DNA of 64,000 bases from Haloplanus sp. GDY1 (GTDB taxonomy: Archaea > Halobacteriota > Halobacteria > Halobacteriales > Haloferacaceae): assembly GCF_023703775.1 (NCBI RefSeq), contig NZ_CP098514.1:806001-870000 (forward strand), written 5' to 3'. The position numbers and the translations under genes were made by a program. The notes below the pieces were generated by a model. It had not been told where the DNA came from and searched no databases. It was given only the letters and a program-made list of their open reading frames with translations. Positions 8,656 to 17,413 of this stretch are shown one piece after another. How positions within the stretch are numbered: the first letter of the stretch is position 1; the number at the start of each line of letters is the position of its first letter.

Positions 8656-10284
8656 ATGACGGGCCAGACGCTCCGGCCGTTCCTGCGGCGGGCGACACAG
8701 CTGTATCCCGACCGTGAGGTCGTGGCGCGCACGGCCGACGGGACGAAACGACGGACCTACGCGGAGACCGCCGACCGCGTGACCCGGCTGGCTGCCGCCC
8801 TCCGGGCGGCGGGGGTCGGCCGCGGCGACCGCGTGGCGACGCTGTGCTGGAATCACGACCGGCACTTCGAGGCCTACTTCGCGGTCCCCGACGTCGGGGC
8901 ACAGCTCCACACGATCAACCCGCTGCTCCCCGCGGACGACGTCCGGGGCATCGTCGAGAGCGCGGGCGACCGGCTCCTCTTCGTCGACCCGTCGCTGACC
9001 GACGCGCTCACCGCGGCCTACGACCCCGAGGCCTTCGAGAGCGTCGCGGAGGTCGTCGTGATGGGTGCGGTGCCCGACCTCCCCGTCGACTCGGTCACGA
9101 GTTTCGAGGAGTTCGTCGCGGGCCACGGCGGCGACTACGACCCGCCGGCCCTCGACGGCGACGACCCCGCCGGCCTCTGTTACTCCTCGGGGACGACCGG
9201 CGATCCGAAGGGCGTCGAGTACACCCAGCGGATGCTCTGGAGTCACACGATGGCGATCATGACGCCGATGGGGCTGGACATCGCGGACGCGGACGTCGTG
9301 ATGCCCGTCGTCCCGATGTTCCACATCAACGCCTGGGGGCTCCCCTACGCGGCGACGGCGGCGGGGGCGAAACACGTCTACCCCGGCCCCTCACCCGACC
9401 CCGCGGACCTGGTCGCGCTGATCGAGCGCGAGGGCGTCACGCTCACCGCGGGCGTCCCGACGGTGTGGCTGGGCGTCCTCGACTACCTGCAGGATCACGA
9501 CGCCGACCTCTCGACGCTCGACCGAATCGTCATCGGCGGTGCAGCGCCGCCCGAGCGCCTGATCCGCGCGTTCGACGACCTGGGCGTCGAGGTGGTCCAC
9601 GGGTGGGGGATGACCGAAACCGCGCCCGTCGGCGCCGTCTCCCACCTCAAACCCGAGCTCCGGGACGCGGACTACGAGACGCGGCTGGAGAAGCGCACGA
9701 AACAGGGGTTGATCCTCCCCGGGCTGGAGTTCGAGGTGGTCGACGACGCGGGCGAGCGGGTGCCCCACGACGGCGAGTCGATGGGCGAACTCCGGGTTCG
9801 CGGCCCGTGGGTCGCCGACGGCTACCTCGACGGCGACGACGACGCCTTCGAGGACGGCTGGCTCCGCACCGGCGACGTGGTCACCGTCGACCCGGACGGC
9901 TACGTCGAACTCGTCGACCGCGCCGCCGACGTGATCAAGTCCGGCGGGGAGTGGATCTCCTCGCAGGCCGTCGAGAACGCCATCATGGGCCACGAGGCCG
10001 TGAGCGAGGCGGCGGTGGTGGGCGTCCCCCACGAGCGGTGGGGAGAACGCCCCGTCGCCTACGTCGTCGCCGGCGACGCCGACCGCGACGCGCTGATCGA
10101 GGCGGTGTCGGATCGCCTCCGGGACTCCTACCCCGACTGGTGGGTGCCCGACCGCTTCGAGTTCGTCGAGTCGATCCCCAAGACCGCGACCGGGAAGTTC
10201 GCGAAGACCGACCTCCGGGCCCGCCGGGACGAACCCCTCGACGGACCGGTGGCAGCCGAACCGCCCGCGGACGGCGAGGCCTAG
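8656..10284 (+). CDS. AMP-forming acyl-CoA synthetase (fatty acid--CoA ligase)
   Basis: This 542-residue ANL-superfamily enzyme activates a carboxylic acid with ATP to an acyl-adenylate and then the CoA thioester. Motifs: [14 protein letters not shown] (residues about 176-189), [10 protein letters not shown] (about 314-323), [11 protein letters not shown], the hinge [12 protein letters not shown] (about 424-435) and the C-terminal catalytic lysine in [12 protein letters not shown] (about 510-520). The GEWISS form is typical of medium/long-chain fatty-acid ligases; the actual substrate is not readable. Its stop overlaps the convergent membrane gene by four bases. Confidence 0.92.
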   Translation: MTGQTLRPFLRRATQLYPDREVVARTADGTKRRTYAETADRVTRLAAALRAAGVGRGDRVATLCWNHDRHFEAYFAVPDVGAQLHTINPLLPADDVRGIVESAGDRLLFVDPSLTDALTAAYDPEAFESVAEVVVMGAVPDLPVDSVTSFEEFVAGHGGDYDPPALDGDDPAGLCYSSGTTGDPKGVEYTQRMLWSHTMAIMTPMGLDIADADVVMPVVPMFHINAWGLPYAATAAGAKHVYPGPSPDPADLVALIEREGVTLTAGVPTVWLGVLDYLQDHDADLSTLDRIVIGGAAPPERLIRAFDDLGVEVVHGWGMTETAPVGAVSHLKPELRDADYETRLEKRTKQGLILPGLEFEVVDDAGERVPHDGESMGELRVRGPWVADGYLDGDDDAFEDGWLRTGDVVTVDPDGYVELVDRAADVIKSGGEWISSQAVENAIMGHEAVSEAAVVGVPHERWGERPVAYVVAGDADRDALIEAVSDRLRDSYPDWWVPDRFEFVESIPKTATGKFAKTDLRARRDEPLDGPVAAEPPADGEA

Positions 10285-11021
10285 CCGGCGAGCAGGAGGC
10301 CGGCACCGAGCGCGATGCCCGCGGCACCGACGAGGAGGCCGGCGAGCGACGTCTTCGAGAGGCGGAGCAGGGTCCGGATCGGCGGGCCGTCGGCGACGAC
10401 GAGGGGGTCGATCCGGCCGTCGGCGACCCGGCCGACCACCGTCACCGCGTCGCCCGGCGAGGCCCGGCGCTCGGCGTAGCGGCGCGCGCCGATCGAGAGG
10501 GCGTTCGCGACGGGTGCCAGGATCGACGGCGGCGGGCGGTAGGGCGTCTCTCGCGGGAGTCCCTCGGTCTCCCGCTCGTATCGGCCGATCCGTTCCGGCG
10601 GAGACTCGCCCGGCCCCACCGTCGCGACGACCGTCGAGTCGAGGGCGACCGTCCGGAGCGGCGCGTCCACGGGGACCGTCGCGTGGGCCGTCCGCACCGC
10701 GAACGGTCGGCTCCGGGCGGGGTCGTGGATGGTCACGTACGTCGGCAGGAGGAAGGCGCCGATCCGCCGTTCCTCGACCGAGGGTCGGAGGGCGACGCAG
10801 TCGACGCCGCTGAACGGCGCGTCGAGGGTGTCGCCGGCGGCGTCGACGGTGCCCGAGAGCCGAACGAGCGACCCCTCGGCGACGCCGTCGACCCGCGACA
10901 CCGCGTCGGCGCGCACGAGCGCGCTCGACCGCCAGACGTACCGCAGGCTGACGAGGGTGACGGCGAGGCCGACGGCGAGCATGCCGATGCCGAACAGCGT
11001 GGGGAGCGTGGGGAGGGCCAT
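10281..11021 (-). CDS. GIDE-domain-like membrane protein
   Basis: The 246-residue protein has one N-terminal membrane helix (LFGIGMLAVGLAVTLVSLRYVW), a central domain starting LVRLSGTVDAAGDTLDAPFSGVDCVALRPSVEE, and a C-terminal hydrophobic end ([21 protein letters not shown]). The central segment resembles the GIDE domain found in MUL1-type membrane proteins and many archaeal proteins of unknown role; no RING finger is present. It is convergent with the ligase gene and 27 bases downstream of the alcohol dehydrogenase gene on the same strand. Confidence 0.7.
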   Translation of the reverse strand: MALPTLPTLFGIGMLAVGLAVTLVSLRYVWRSSALVRADAVSRVDGVAEGSLVRLSGTVDAAGDTLDAPFSGVDCVALRPSVEERRIGAFLLPTYVTIHDPARSRPFAVRTAHATVPVDAPLRTVALDSTVVATVGPGESPPERIGRYERETEGLPRETPYRPPPSILAPVANALSIGARRYAERRASPGDAVTVVGRVADGRIDPLVVADGPPIRTLLRLSKTSLAGLLVGAAGIALGAGLLLAG

Positions 11022-11048
11022 GGATGAAGCGGGGGCTCGGTCGACGGA

Positions 11049-12281
11049 TCAGGAGCGACGCGGCCCGTCGGGGGCGAGCGCGTCGTCGTAGATGGTGACG
11101 TAGAGGTCGGCGATCTCCTCGCGGGTGGGCTTCCGTGGGTTGTTGTCCGGCGACCCCGAGTCGATGGCGTCCTGGGTCATCTCGTCGACCACGTCGAGGT
11201 ACTCCTCGCGGGTGGGCACCTCGCCGAAGTCGTCGAGGTAGCCCGTGAGGTCCACGTCGGCACAGAGCCGGAGGATCCCGTCGGCGGCGGCGTCGGCGGC
11301 CTCGCGGGTCGGGGCGTGGGCGTCGGCGACGCCGAGGATGCGCGCGATTTCGGCGTACTTCTCGGGGGCCGCCATCGCGGAGAAGTCGACGACGTAGGGG
11401 AGGATGAGGCCGTTCGCGAGGCCGTGGGGGATGTGGAGTTGGGCGCCGAGCGGGCGGGCGAGGCCGTGGACCAGCGCCACCGAGGCGTTGGTGAAGGCCT
11501 GCCCGGCCTGCAGTTGCCCGACCATCACGTCGGCGCGGGCGTCGAGGTTGTCGCCGTTGGCCCACGCGACCGGCAGCGAGCGGGCGATCCGCTCCATGGC
11601 CGACTCGGCGTAGCCGTCCGGGACGCTGTAGGACTTCACCGAGACGTAGGCCTCGATGGCGTGGGTCAGGGCGTCGATGCCCGTGAAGGCCGTGTGGCTC
11701 TTGGGGAGCGACTGCGTGAGTTCGGGGTCCTCGATGGCCACGTCGGGGACGACGTTCGCGGAGACGATGAGGAACTTCGTTGACGTGGACTCGTCGCTGA
11801 CGACCACGGATCGAGTCGCCTCGCTGCCCGTCCCGGCGGTGGTGTTGACGGCGATCAGCGGCGGCGTGGGGTTGGGGACGCCCTCGTAGCCGGCGCGGTC
11901 GACGCCGAAGTCGCGGATCGACCCCTCGTTGGCCGCGAGGATGCCGACCCCCTTGCCCGTGTCGATGGAGGAGCCGCCGCCGAGCGTGACGATCAGGTCA
12001 CAGTCCTCGCGCTCGTAGAGCGCGTGCGCGCTCTCGATGTTCTCGACGGTCGGGTCGGGGCGCACGTCCGTGTAGACGACCGAATCGACGCCCGCCGCCG
12101 ACAACCCGTCGACGACCGCGTCGCCGTGGAACTCGAAGATCTGTTCGGTGGCGACGACGAGCGCCGTCTCCCCGTAGCGGGCGGCGTGACCGCCGAGGGT
12201 GTCGACCGCCCCGGCGCCGAGTTCGATCCGGCCGGGCGAGACGACCGTCCGCGTCTCGCTCGCGAGTACGGTGTCGTGCAT
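11049..12281 (-). CDS. Iron-containing alcohol dehydrogenase
   Basis: The 410-residue enzyme is a group III metal-dependent alcohol dehydrogenase. It has the NAD-binding LIVTLGGGSSIDTGKG stretch (about residues 90-105), TTAGTGSEATRSVV, and metal ligands in FTGIDALTHAIEAYV plus ALVHGLARPLGAQLHIPHG. It converts alcohols to aldehydes or ketones; the substrate is unknown. I use the ATG at 12281 because a longer frame to 12413 would run into the AIM24-type gene and because MHDTVLASETRTVV begins the conserved part. A ttatacccc patch at about 12310 fits a promoter. Confidence 0.9.
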   Translation of the reverse strand: MHDTVLASETRTVVSPGRIELGAGAVDTLGGHAARYGETALVVATEQIFEFHGDAVVDGLSAAGVDSVVYTDVRPDPTVENIESAHALYEREDCDLIVTLGGGSSIDTGKGVGILAANEGSIRDFGVDRAGYEGVPNPTPPLIAVNTTAGTGSEATRSVVVSDESTSTKFLIVSANVVPDVAIEDPELTQSLPKSHTAFTGIDALTHAIEAYVSVKSYSVPDGYAESAMERIARSLPVAWANGDNLDARADVMVGQLQAGQAFTNASVALVHGLARPLGAQLHIPHGLANGLILPYVVDFSAMAAPEKYAEIARILGVADAHAPTREAADAAADGILRLCADVDLTGYLDDFGEVPTREEYLDVVDEMTQDAIDSGSPDNNPRKPTREEIADLYVTIYDDALAPDGPRRS

Positions 12282-12343
12282 GGCACCCCGATGATCGTTC
12301 CTGTCGGTCTTATACCCCGGGGTCGGGGGATCGGCGACCCGTC

Positions 12344-13018
12344 TCAGTTCCCGCTCGGCAGTCGCGGCTGGATGACCGAGACGAAGGCGTCGAGGTCGCG
12401 GGTCTGGTACCACGCCGTTCCGGGGCCGGTGAACTCGAAGACGAGGCCCTCGCCGCCGAACAGCGACGACTTCAGCCCGCCGACGCTCCGCGTCTCGAAG
12501 TCGACCGTGTCGTCCCAGGCGATCAGATGCTCGTTGTCGAGGACGTACGACTCGCCGGCGTCGAGGTCGAGGCGTTCGAGGCCGCCGTAGGCGTCCACGA
12601 AGACGGTGCCGCTCCCCTTCAGCGCGAGGGGCGTCAGGCTGGCCTCCCCCAGCATCGACTTCAGGCCGCCGAGTTCGCTGTCGATGTCGATCCCGGGCGT
12701 CGCCGCGAGGAAGGCGCCGTCGGTGGTGTACAGCGTCTCGTCGTCGAGTTCGTGTTCCATCACGTCTCCCGGGGCGGAGGGCGCGAGCGTCACGGTGCCG
12801 GAGCCACCCTCGGCGACGAACTCGTTTGCGAACATGGACTCGCCGCCGAGCATGGACTTCGCGGAACTGAGCAGGCCGTCGCGGCTGGTCGACGTCTCGA
12901 TGGAGACGGTCGGCGAGTGGCCGACCATCGCGCCGGGTTCCGCGATTATCGACTCGCCGTCGTCGAGTTCGACGGTCAGGTGTGTGTACGACGGTCGGTG
13001 GGAGAATTCCGTTTGCAT
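12344..13018 (-). CDS. AIM24/TIGR00266 family protein
   Basis: The 224-residue all-beta protein shows the family layout: an N-terminal HLTVELDDGESIIAEPGAMVGHS block, a repeated Gly-rich segment (GLLSSAKSMLGGESMFANEF and GGLKSMLGEASLTPLALKGSGTVFV), and a C-terminal GEGLVFEFTGPGTAWYQTRDL. Members are soluble beta-helix-like proteins with no settled biochemical role. It stands in front of the alcohol dehydrogenase on the same strand with 62 bases between. A ttatcatcg patch near 13050-13058 is a candidate TATA element. Confidence 0.9.
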   Translation of the reverse strand: MQTEFSHRPSYTHLTVELDDGESIIAEPGAMVGHSPTVSIETSTSRDGLLSSAKSMLGGESMFANEFVAEGGSGTVTLAPSAPGDVMEHELDDETLYTTDGAFLAATPGIDIDSELGGLKSMLGEASLTPLALKGSGTVFVDAYGGLERLDLDAGESYVLDNEHLIAWDDTVDFETRSVGGLKSSLFGGEGLVFEFTGPGTAWYQTRDLDAFVSVIQPRLPSGN

Positions 13019-13138
13019 CGGGGATCCCTCGTTCGGCCGTGGCGTCGAACGCGATGATAAACCTTCGGGCGGTGTGTCACGACCGCGGACCGAGCCCGGA
13101 CCGTCGGACGTTTACCTCCCCCGCACGTGGGTCGAGGC

Positions 13139-13762
13139 ATGCCACAGGTCACTGTCGACGCCGTGGAGACGGTCGGCGACCGAACCGTCGCGCTGGAACT
13201 GCGGACGCCCGAGGGCTTCGACGCCGAACCCGGGCAGTTCATCCTGATCCGGGCGACCGTCGACGGGGTCGAGGAGACCGGCTACTACACCATCTCCTCG
13301 CCGGACACGACGGGGACGATGGAGGTGACCGTCGAGTACGTTCCGGAGGGGACGCTCGCCCCGTGGCTCGCCGAGCGACGGCCGGGCGACACGGTCGCGG
13401 TCGAGGGACCCTTCGGCGACGTGCGGTACACGGGCGGGGGCGACGCGGTCGTCCTCGCGGAGGGGCCGGGCATCGGGCCGGCGGTCGGCATCGCCGAACG
13501 CGCCCGGGCGGCCGGCCACGACGCGTCGATCGTCTTCTGGGGGCAGGACCCGCCCCACCGCGACCGCCTCGACGCCCTCGAAGCCGACGGCGCGAGCGTC
13601 GTCCTCGTCGAGTCGCTGGACGAGGCCGCCGACACGCTCGCCGCGGCCGGGGACGCGACGGTGTACGTCTTCGGGTTCGAGTCGTTCGTCAGGGACGCCA
13701 AGACGGTCGCGGAAGCGGTCGGCGTTGACGACCTCCGGGCCGAGAGCTTCGGGCCGCGCTAG
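13139..13762 (+). CDS. FAD-dependent ferredoxin/flavodoxin reductase-like protein
   Basis: From the ATG at 13139 the product is 207 residues. The N-terminal beta barrel has the FAD motif GYYTISSPDT, close to the RxYS/T pattern but with Tyr in place of Arg. The NAD(P)-binding half begins VVLAEGPGIGPAVGIAERAR. It is short because most of the second half is compact. It probably moves electrons between NAD(P)H and a small redox protein. An upstream in-frame GTG at 13127 is possible but less likely. Its stop overlaps the acs stop by four bases. Confidence 0.8.
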   Translation: MPQVTVDAVETVGDRTVALELRTPEGFDAEPGQFILIRATVDGVEETGYYTISSPDTTGTMEVTVEYVPEGTLAPWLAERRPGDTVAVEGPFGDVRYTGGGDAVVLAEGPGIGPAVGIAERARAAGHDASIVFWGQDPPHRDRLDALEADGASVVLVESLDEAADTLAAAGDATVYVFGFESFVRDAKTVAEAVGVDDLRAESFGPR

Positions 13763-15765
13763 CGCGCGTCCTCGATCTCGTCGAGGACTTCGGGGTTCTC
13801 GATGCTGCTCATGTCGCCGAGGTCCTCGCCGCGGTAGATGGACTCGATGGCTCGGCGGATGATCTTCCCGCTCTGGGTCTTGGGGAAGGCGTCGACGAAC
13901 AGCACCTCGCGGGGACGGAACGGCTTGCCGAGTTCCTCGCCCACCGTCGTTCGGATCTCCTCGCGCAGGCCGTCGCGCTCGTCCGTCCCGGCTTCGAGGA
14001 CGACGTAGAGGACGACTGCGGTGCCGGTCGTGTCGTCGTCGGCGCCGATGGCGGCGGCCTGATTGACCGCGTCGTGTTCCATCGCGGCGCCTTCCACCTC
14101 GGCCGGGCCGACCTTCCGGCCGGCGACGTTCAGGGCGTCGTCCGCCCGCCCGTGCAGGAACCAGAAGCCGTCCTCGTCCTTCTGCGCCCAGTCGCCGTGG
14201 TCCCAGAGGTCGGGCCAACTGCTCCAGTACTCCTCCAGGTATCGCTCGTCGCCGCTCCACAGCGACTTCGTCATGCTCGGACAGGAGTCGCGGGCGACGA
14301 GGAAGCCACGCTCGTGTGAGTCGGCGATCGACTCGCCCTGACTGTCGACGATGTCGATGTCCATCCCCAGACCGGGGCCGCCGAGCGTGCAGGGCTTGAG
14401 CGGGGTGATCGGCATCGGCATCAGGAAACACCCCATGATCTCCGTGCCGCCCGAGATGTTGATGATGGGGGTGTCGCCGCCGCCGACCGCTTCGTAGAAC
14501 CAGAGCCAGGACTCGGGGTCCCACGGCTCACCGGTCGACCCGAGCACACGGAGACTGGAGAGGTCGTGCCCCTCGACCCACTCGTCGCCCCGCTTCCGGA
14601 GCGCCCGGATGGCCGTCGGCGAGATGCCGAACTGCGTGACGCCGTGGTCGTCGATCATCCGCCAGAAGCGGTCCGGTTCGGGGTGGTCGGGCGCGCCCTC
14701 GTACATGAACACCGTGCCGCCGTGGGCGTGGGTTCCCATCAGCGTCCACGGTCCCATCATCCAGCCGATGTCGCTCACCCAGAAGAAGCGATCCGACGGC
14801 TGGAGGTCCATCCCGAAGTACACCTCCTTGGCCGCCTGCAGAAGCGCGCCGGCGTGCGTGTGGACGATGCCCTTCGGCTTGCCCGTCGTCCCCGAGGAGT
14901 ACAGCAGCATCGACTCCTGGTTCGCGTCCAGGGACTTCGTCTCGTACTCGTCGCTCGCCGCCGCGACGGCCGTCTCCCAGCGTTCGTCGCGGTCGTCGTT
15001 CCACGGGATCTCCCCCTCGCTCGCGAGGCCGAGGCGGTCGTAGACGACGGTGTGTTCGACGTGTCCCGCCTCCTCGATGGCCTCGTCGGCCGTCCCCTTC
15101 AGCGTCACGTGCTCGCCGCGCCGGTAGAAGCCGTCGCCGGTGAACAGGACGCTGGGTTCGGCGTCGCCGATGCGGGTGGCCGTCGCGTCGACGCCGAACC
15201 CCGAGAAGATGGGGACCGCGACCGCGCCCACCTCGAAACAGCCATAGAGGATGGAGATCACTTCGGGCACCATCGGCATGTAGAGGGCGACGGTGTCGCC
15301 CGTCCCGACCCCCCTGGACTCCAGGTAGTTCGCCACCCGGTTGGTCTGTCGGTGGAGTTCGTGGTACGTGATCTCCCGGACGTCCCCGGGTTCTCCCTCC
15401 CAGATGCACGCGACCTTGTTGCGGGTCTCCGCGTCGGGGGCGGCGTGGCGGTCGACGACGTTGTGGGCGGCGTTGATCCGGGCGCCCGGGAACCACTCGG
15501 TGAACTGCGGCCCCTCGGCATCGTTCCGGACCGCGTCGTACCCCTCGTCGAACTCGATGTCGAGGTAGTCGACGAGTTCGTCCCAGAACCAATCGACGCC
15601 GGAGCGCGGTTCACCCGGAACCGTCGAGGTGGTTCGCTCGATCAACTCGTCGTAGTCGTCGATGTCGTACGCCTGCATGAACTCCCAGACGTTCGTCGAT
15701 TCGACGAACTCGCGAGAGGGGCGATGAACCACCGCGTCCGTCCGTTGTTTACGGTCCGGAGCCAT
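13759..15765 (-). CDS. acs: Acetyl-CoA synthetase-type AMP-forming ligase
   Basis: The 668-residue protein matches acetyl-CoA synthetases in length and order: N-terminal DRKQRTD...PSREFVESTNVWEFM, then NAAHNVVDRHA, the P-loop-like LLYSSGTTGKPKGIVHTH (about 283-300), FGISPTAIRALRK, NISGGTEIMG (about 432-441), HGRADDALNVAGRKVGPAEVE and the catalytic, acetylatable lysine in KTQSGKIIRR near residue 626. It forms acetyl-CoA from acetate, CoA and ATP; propionate or a related acid is possible, since several haloarchaeal Acs paralogues exist. I chose the ATG at 15765; a ctattacgg box lies about 27 bases upstream. Confidence 0.9.
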   Translation of the reverse strand: MAPDRKQRTDAVVHRPSREFVESTNVWEFMQAYDIDDYDELIERTTSTVPGEPRSGVDWFWDELVDYLDIEFDEGYDAVRNDAEGPQFTEWFPGARINAAHNVVDRHAAPDAETRNKVACIWEGEPGDVREITYHELHRQTNRVANYLESRGVGTGDTVALYMPMVPEVISILYGCFEVGAVAVPIFSGFGVDATATRIGDAEPSVLFTGDGFYRRGEHVTLKGTADEAIEEAGHVEHTVVYDRLGLASEGEIPWNDDRDERWETAVAAASDEYETKSLDANQESMLLYSSGTTGKPKGIVHTHAGALLQAAKEVYFGMDLQPSDRFFWVSDIGWMMGPWTLMGTHAHGGTVFMYEGAPDHPEPDRFWRMIDDHGVTQFGISPTAIRALRKRGDEWVEGHDLSSLRVLGSTGEPWDPESWLWFYEAVGGGDTPIINISGGTEIMGCFLMPMPITPLKPCTLGGPGLGMDIDIVDSQGESIADSHERGFLVARDSCPSMTKSLWSGDERYLEEYWSSWPDLWDHGDWAQKDEDGFWFLHGRADDALNVAGRKVGPAEVEGAAMEHDAVNQAAAIGADDDTTGTAVVLYVVLEAGTDERDGLREEIRTTVGEELGKPFRPREVLFVDAFPKTQSGKIIRRAIESIYRGEDLGDMSSIENPEVLDEIEDAR

Positions 15766-16041
15766 GCTCCGAACTCTACCACGGGACCGTAATAGATGTT
15801 CGTGTCCGACCGGCAACACTGTTCGGCGCAGGTGGTGTTCGAGGCTCCGCGAAAGCCCCCGGCGTCATCAGAACGCGTCGCGTTCCGGTTGGCTCACGGG
15901 GGTATCTCACCCGAACCCACGACCGGGAACTCGCGCCGGTCATCGAAGACGGTGACGGGCGAACTCGCGGACCCACTCGACCGGCGGCCGTGGTCCCGCA
16001 CTGGACGAACGAGGACGGTCGGCAGACGCACTCTGCCGTAC

Positions 16042-16329
16042 TTACTCGATCTCGAGACGATCCGAACCGCCCTCGGAACCCTCACCGTTCTCGTCCCACT
16101 CGAGTTCGAACTCGATGCTCAACTCTCCAGGGCCATCCGTCGGTCCCTCGCGTTCGGCTTTGACTTCGAACGTCGGCCGTACTGGGGGATCCATCGTGAC
16201 GGACTCTGACCCCGCCTTCAGCGTGATCGGGTCCCCTCGTTCGAGCTTTTCGGCGACGCTCCGGAGATACGACGCGATTTCGTCTCGACTCTGTTCGCTC
16301 TCGGATTCGAACAGCACTTCTTCGGGCAT
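16042..16329 (-). CDS. Amphi-Trp domain protein
   Basis: This 95-residue acidic protein fits the small amphi-Trp domain family: it begins MPEEVLFESESEQSRDEIASYLRSVAEKLERGDPITLKAG, followed by a beta-rich half with PTFEVKAEREG and LSIEFELEWDE. The function of the family is unknown. A cacttatcc box on the minus strand about 28 bases before the ATG supports leaderless expression. It stands alone, with about 250 bases of empty sequence on each side. Confidence 0.85.
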   Translation of the reverse strand: MPEEVLFESESEQSRDEIASYLRSVAEKLERGDPITLKAGSESVTMDPPVRPTFEVKAEREGPTDGPGELSIEFELEWDENGEGSEGGSDRLEIE

Positions 16330-16575
16330 ACACTCGTATCTACACTTCCGACTCGGATAAGTGCGCCCTCGCTATCGATTCCCGCAGGTCCGACAGTCGC
16401 GGTGGTCCGTCGTCGAGGACCGGTTCAATCGGGATCCGGATTCGCCGTACTCCACCGAGAGGTAACCCTCGTCTCGAAATCCGGCACTACGACGAGTGCT
16501 CCGGCCGCCGCTATCGTAGCGATTGGCCCCGACATCAGATCGCACGCAGTACTGCGGTCCGATGTACAGTGACGC

Positions 16576-17361
16576 TCAATCGCTACTAACGTTCCCGAAG
16601 GCGTCGGCGGTGAAGCCGTCGTCGACGGTCAGGACGCTCCCGGTGGTGTAACTGGCCGCGTCGCTGGCGAGGTAGATGGCGGCGCCGACGAGTTCCTCCG
16701 GGTCGGCCATCCGCTCGTGGACCGTCCGCCGGGCGATTTCGCGATACCGGTCGGTGTCCTCGTCGTAGGTTCCCGCCGTCTGCTCCGACCGCACGAACCC
16801 GGGTTTGATCGCGTTGACCCGAATCTCGGGGCCGAGTTCCTTCGCCGCCACCCGCGTGAACGCGTCGACGCCGCCCTTCGCCGTCGTGTAGGGGACGAGG
16901 TCCGGGATCGCCAGTTGGTTCGAGATGGAGGAGACGTTCAGGATCGCTCCCTCGTCCATCCGCTCGGCGAAGACCTGCGTCGCGCGGTAGGTGCCGTCGA
17001 GTTGGACGTCGAACACCCGTTGCCAGTCCTCCTCGTCCCCGTCCGACAGCGACGCCCGCGAGACGTAGCTCTGGGAGTTTACGAGCACGTCGACGCCGCC
17101 CAGGTCGTCGACGACGGCGTCGCGGCAGGCGACGATGCTCCCGCGGTCGGTCACGTCACAGGTCGCCTCGACCGTCTCGGCGCCGAGGTCACGCAGTTCG
17201 GCCGCCGTCTCGGCGACCGCGTCCGCGGTTCGACTCGTCGCGGCCACGTTCGCGCCGTCGGCCGCGAAGCCCCTCGCGATCGCCCGCCCGATCCCGCTCG
17301 TCCCGCCGATCACGACCGCTCGCTTCCCCTCGACCGTCACGGGTGTGTGTTCGTAGGTCAC
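16576..17361 (-). CDS. Short-chain dehydrogenase/reductase (SDR)
   Basis: The 261-residue protein is a classical SDR: NAD(P)-binding GGTSGIGRA at residues 19-27, VLVNSQS instead of the usual NNAG near 93-97, the catalytic Ser145 in ILNVSSISN, and Tyr158/Lys162 in PYTTAKGG. C-terminal YTTGSVLTVDDGFTAD is the usual end of the FabG-like type. It oxidises or reduces an unknown alcohol/carbonyl substrate. The start is a GTG. It is 52 bases downstream of the FNT-USP gene on the same strand. Confidence 0.9.
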   Translation of the reverse strand: MTYEHTPVTVEGKRAVVIGGTSGIGRAIARGFAADGANVAATSRTADAVAETAAELRDLGAETVEATCDVTDRGSIVACRDAVVDDLGGVDVLVNSQSYVSRASLSDGDEEDWQRVFDVQLDGTYRATQVFAERMDEGAILNVSSISNQLAIPDLVPYTTAKGGVDAFTRVAAKELGPEIRVNAIKPGFVRSEQTAGTYDEDTDRYREIARRTVHERMADPEELVGAAIYLASDAASYTTGSVLTVDDGFTADAFGNVSSD

Positions 17362-17413
17362 GGCCGACCGGTCGGGAGTCCGCGACTTAGCCGTTGCCCC
17401 GGCGACCGGTCGG

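Noticed and set aside
12282..12413. Longer start of the iron alcohol dehydrogenase
   Set aside because: The extension overlaps the AIM24-like gene and is Arg/Pro-rich; the conserved part begins at the ATG at 12281.
15766..16041. Possible genes in both strands between acs and the amphi-Trp gene
   Set aside because: The frames present are shadows or lack any start signal and recognisable composition; only the acs promoter is supported.
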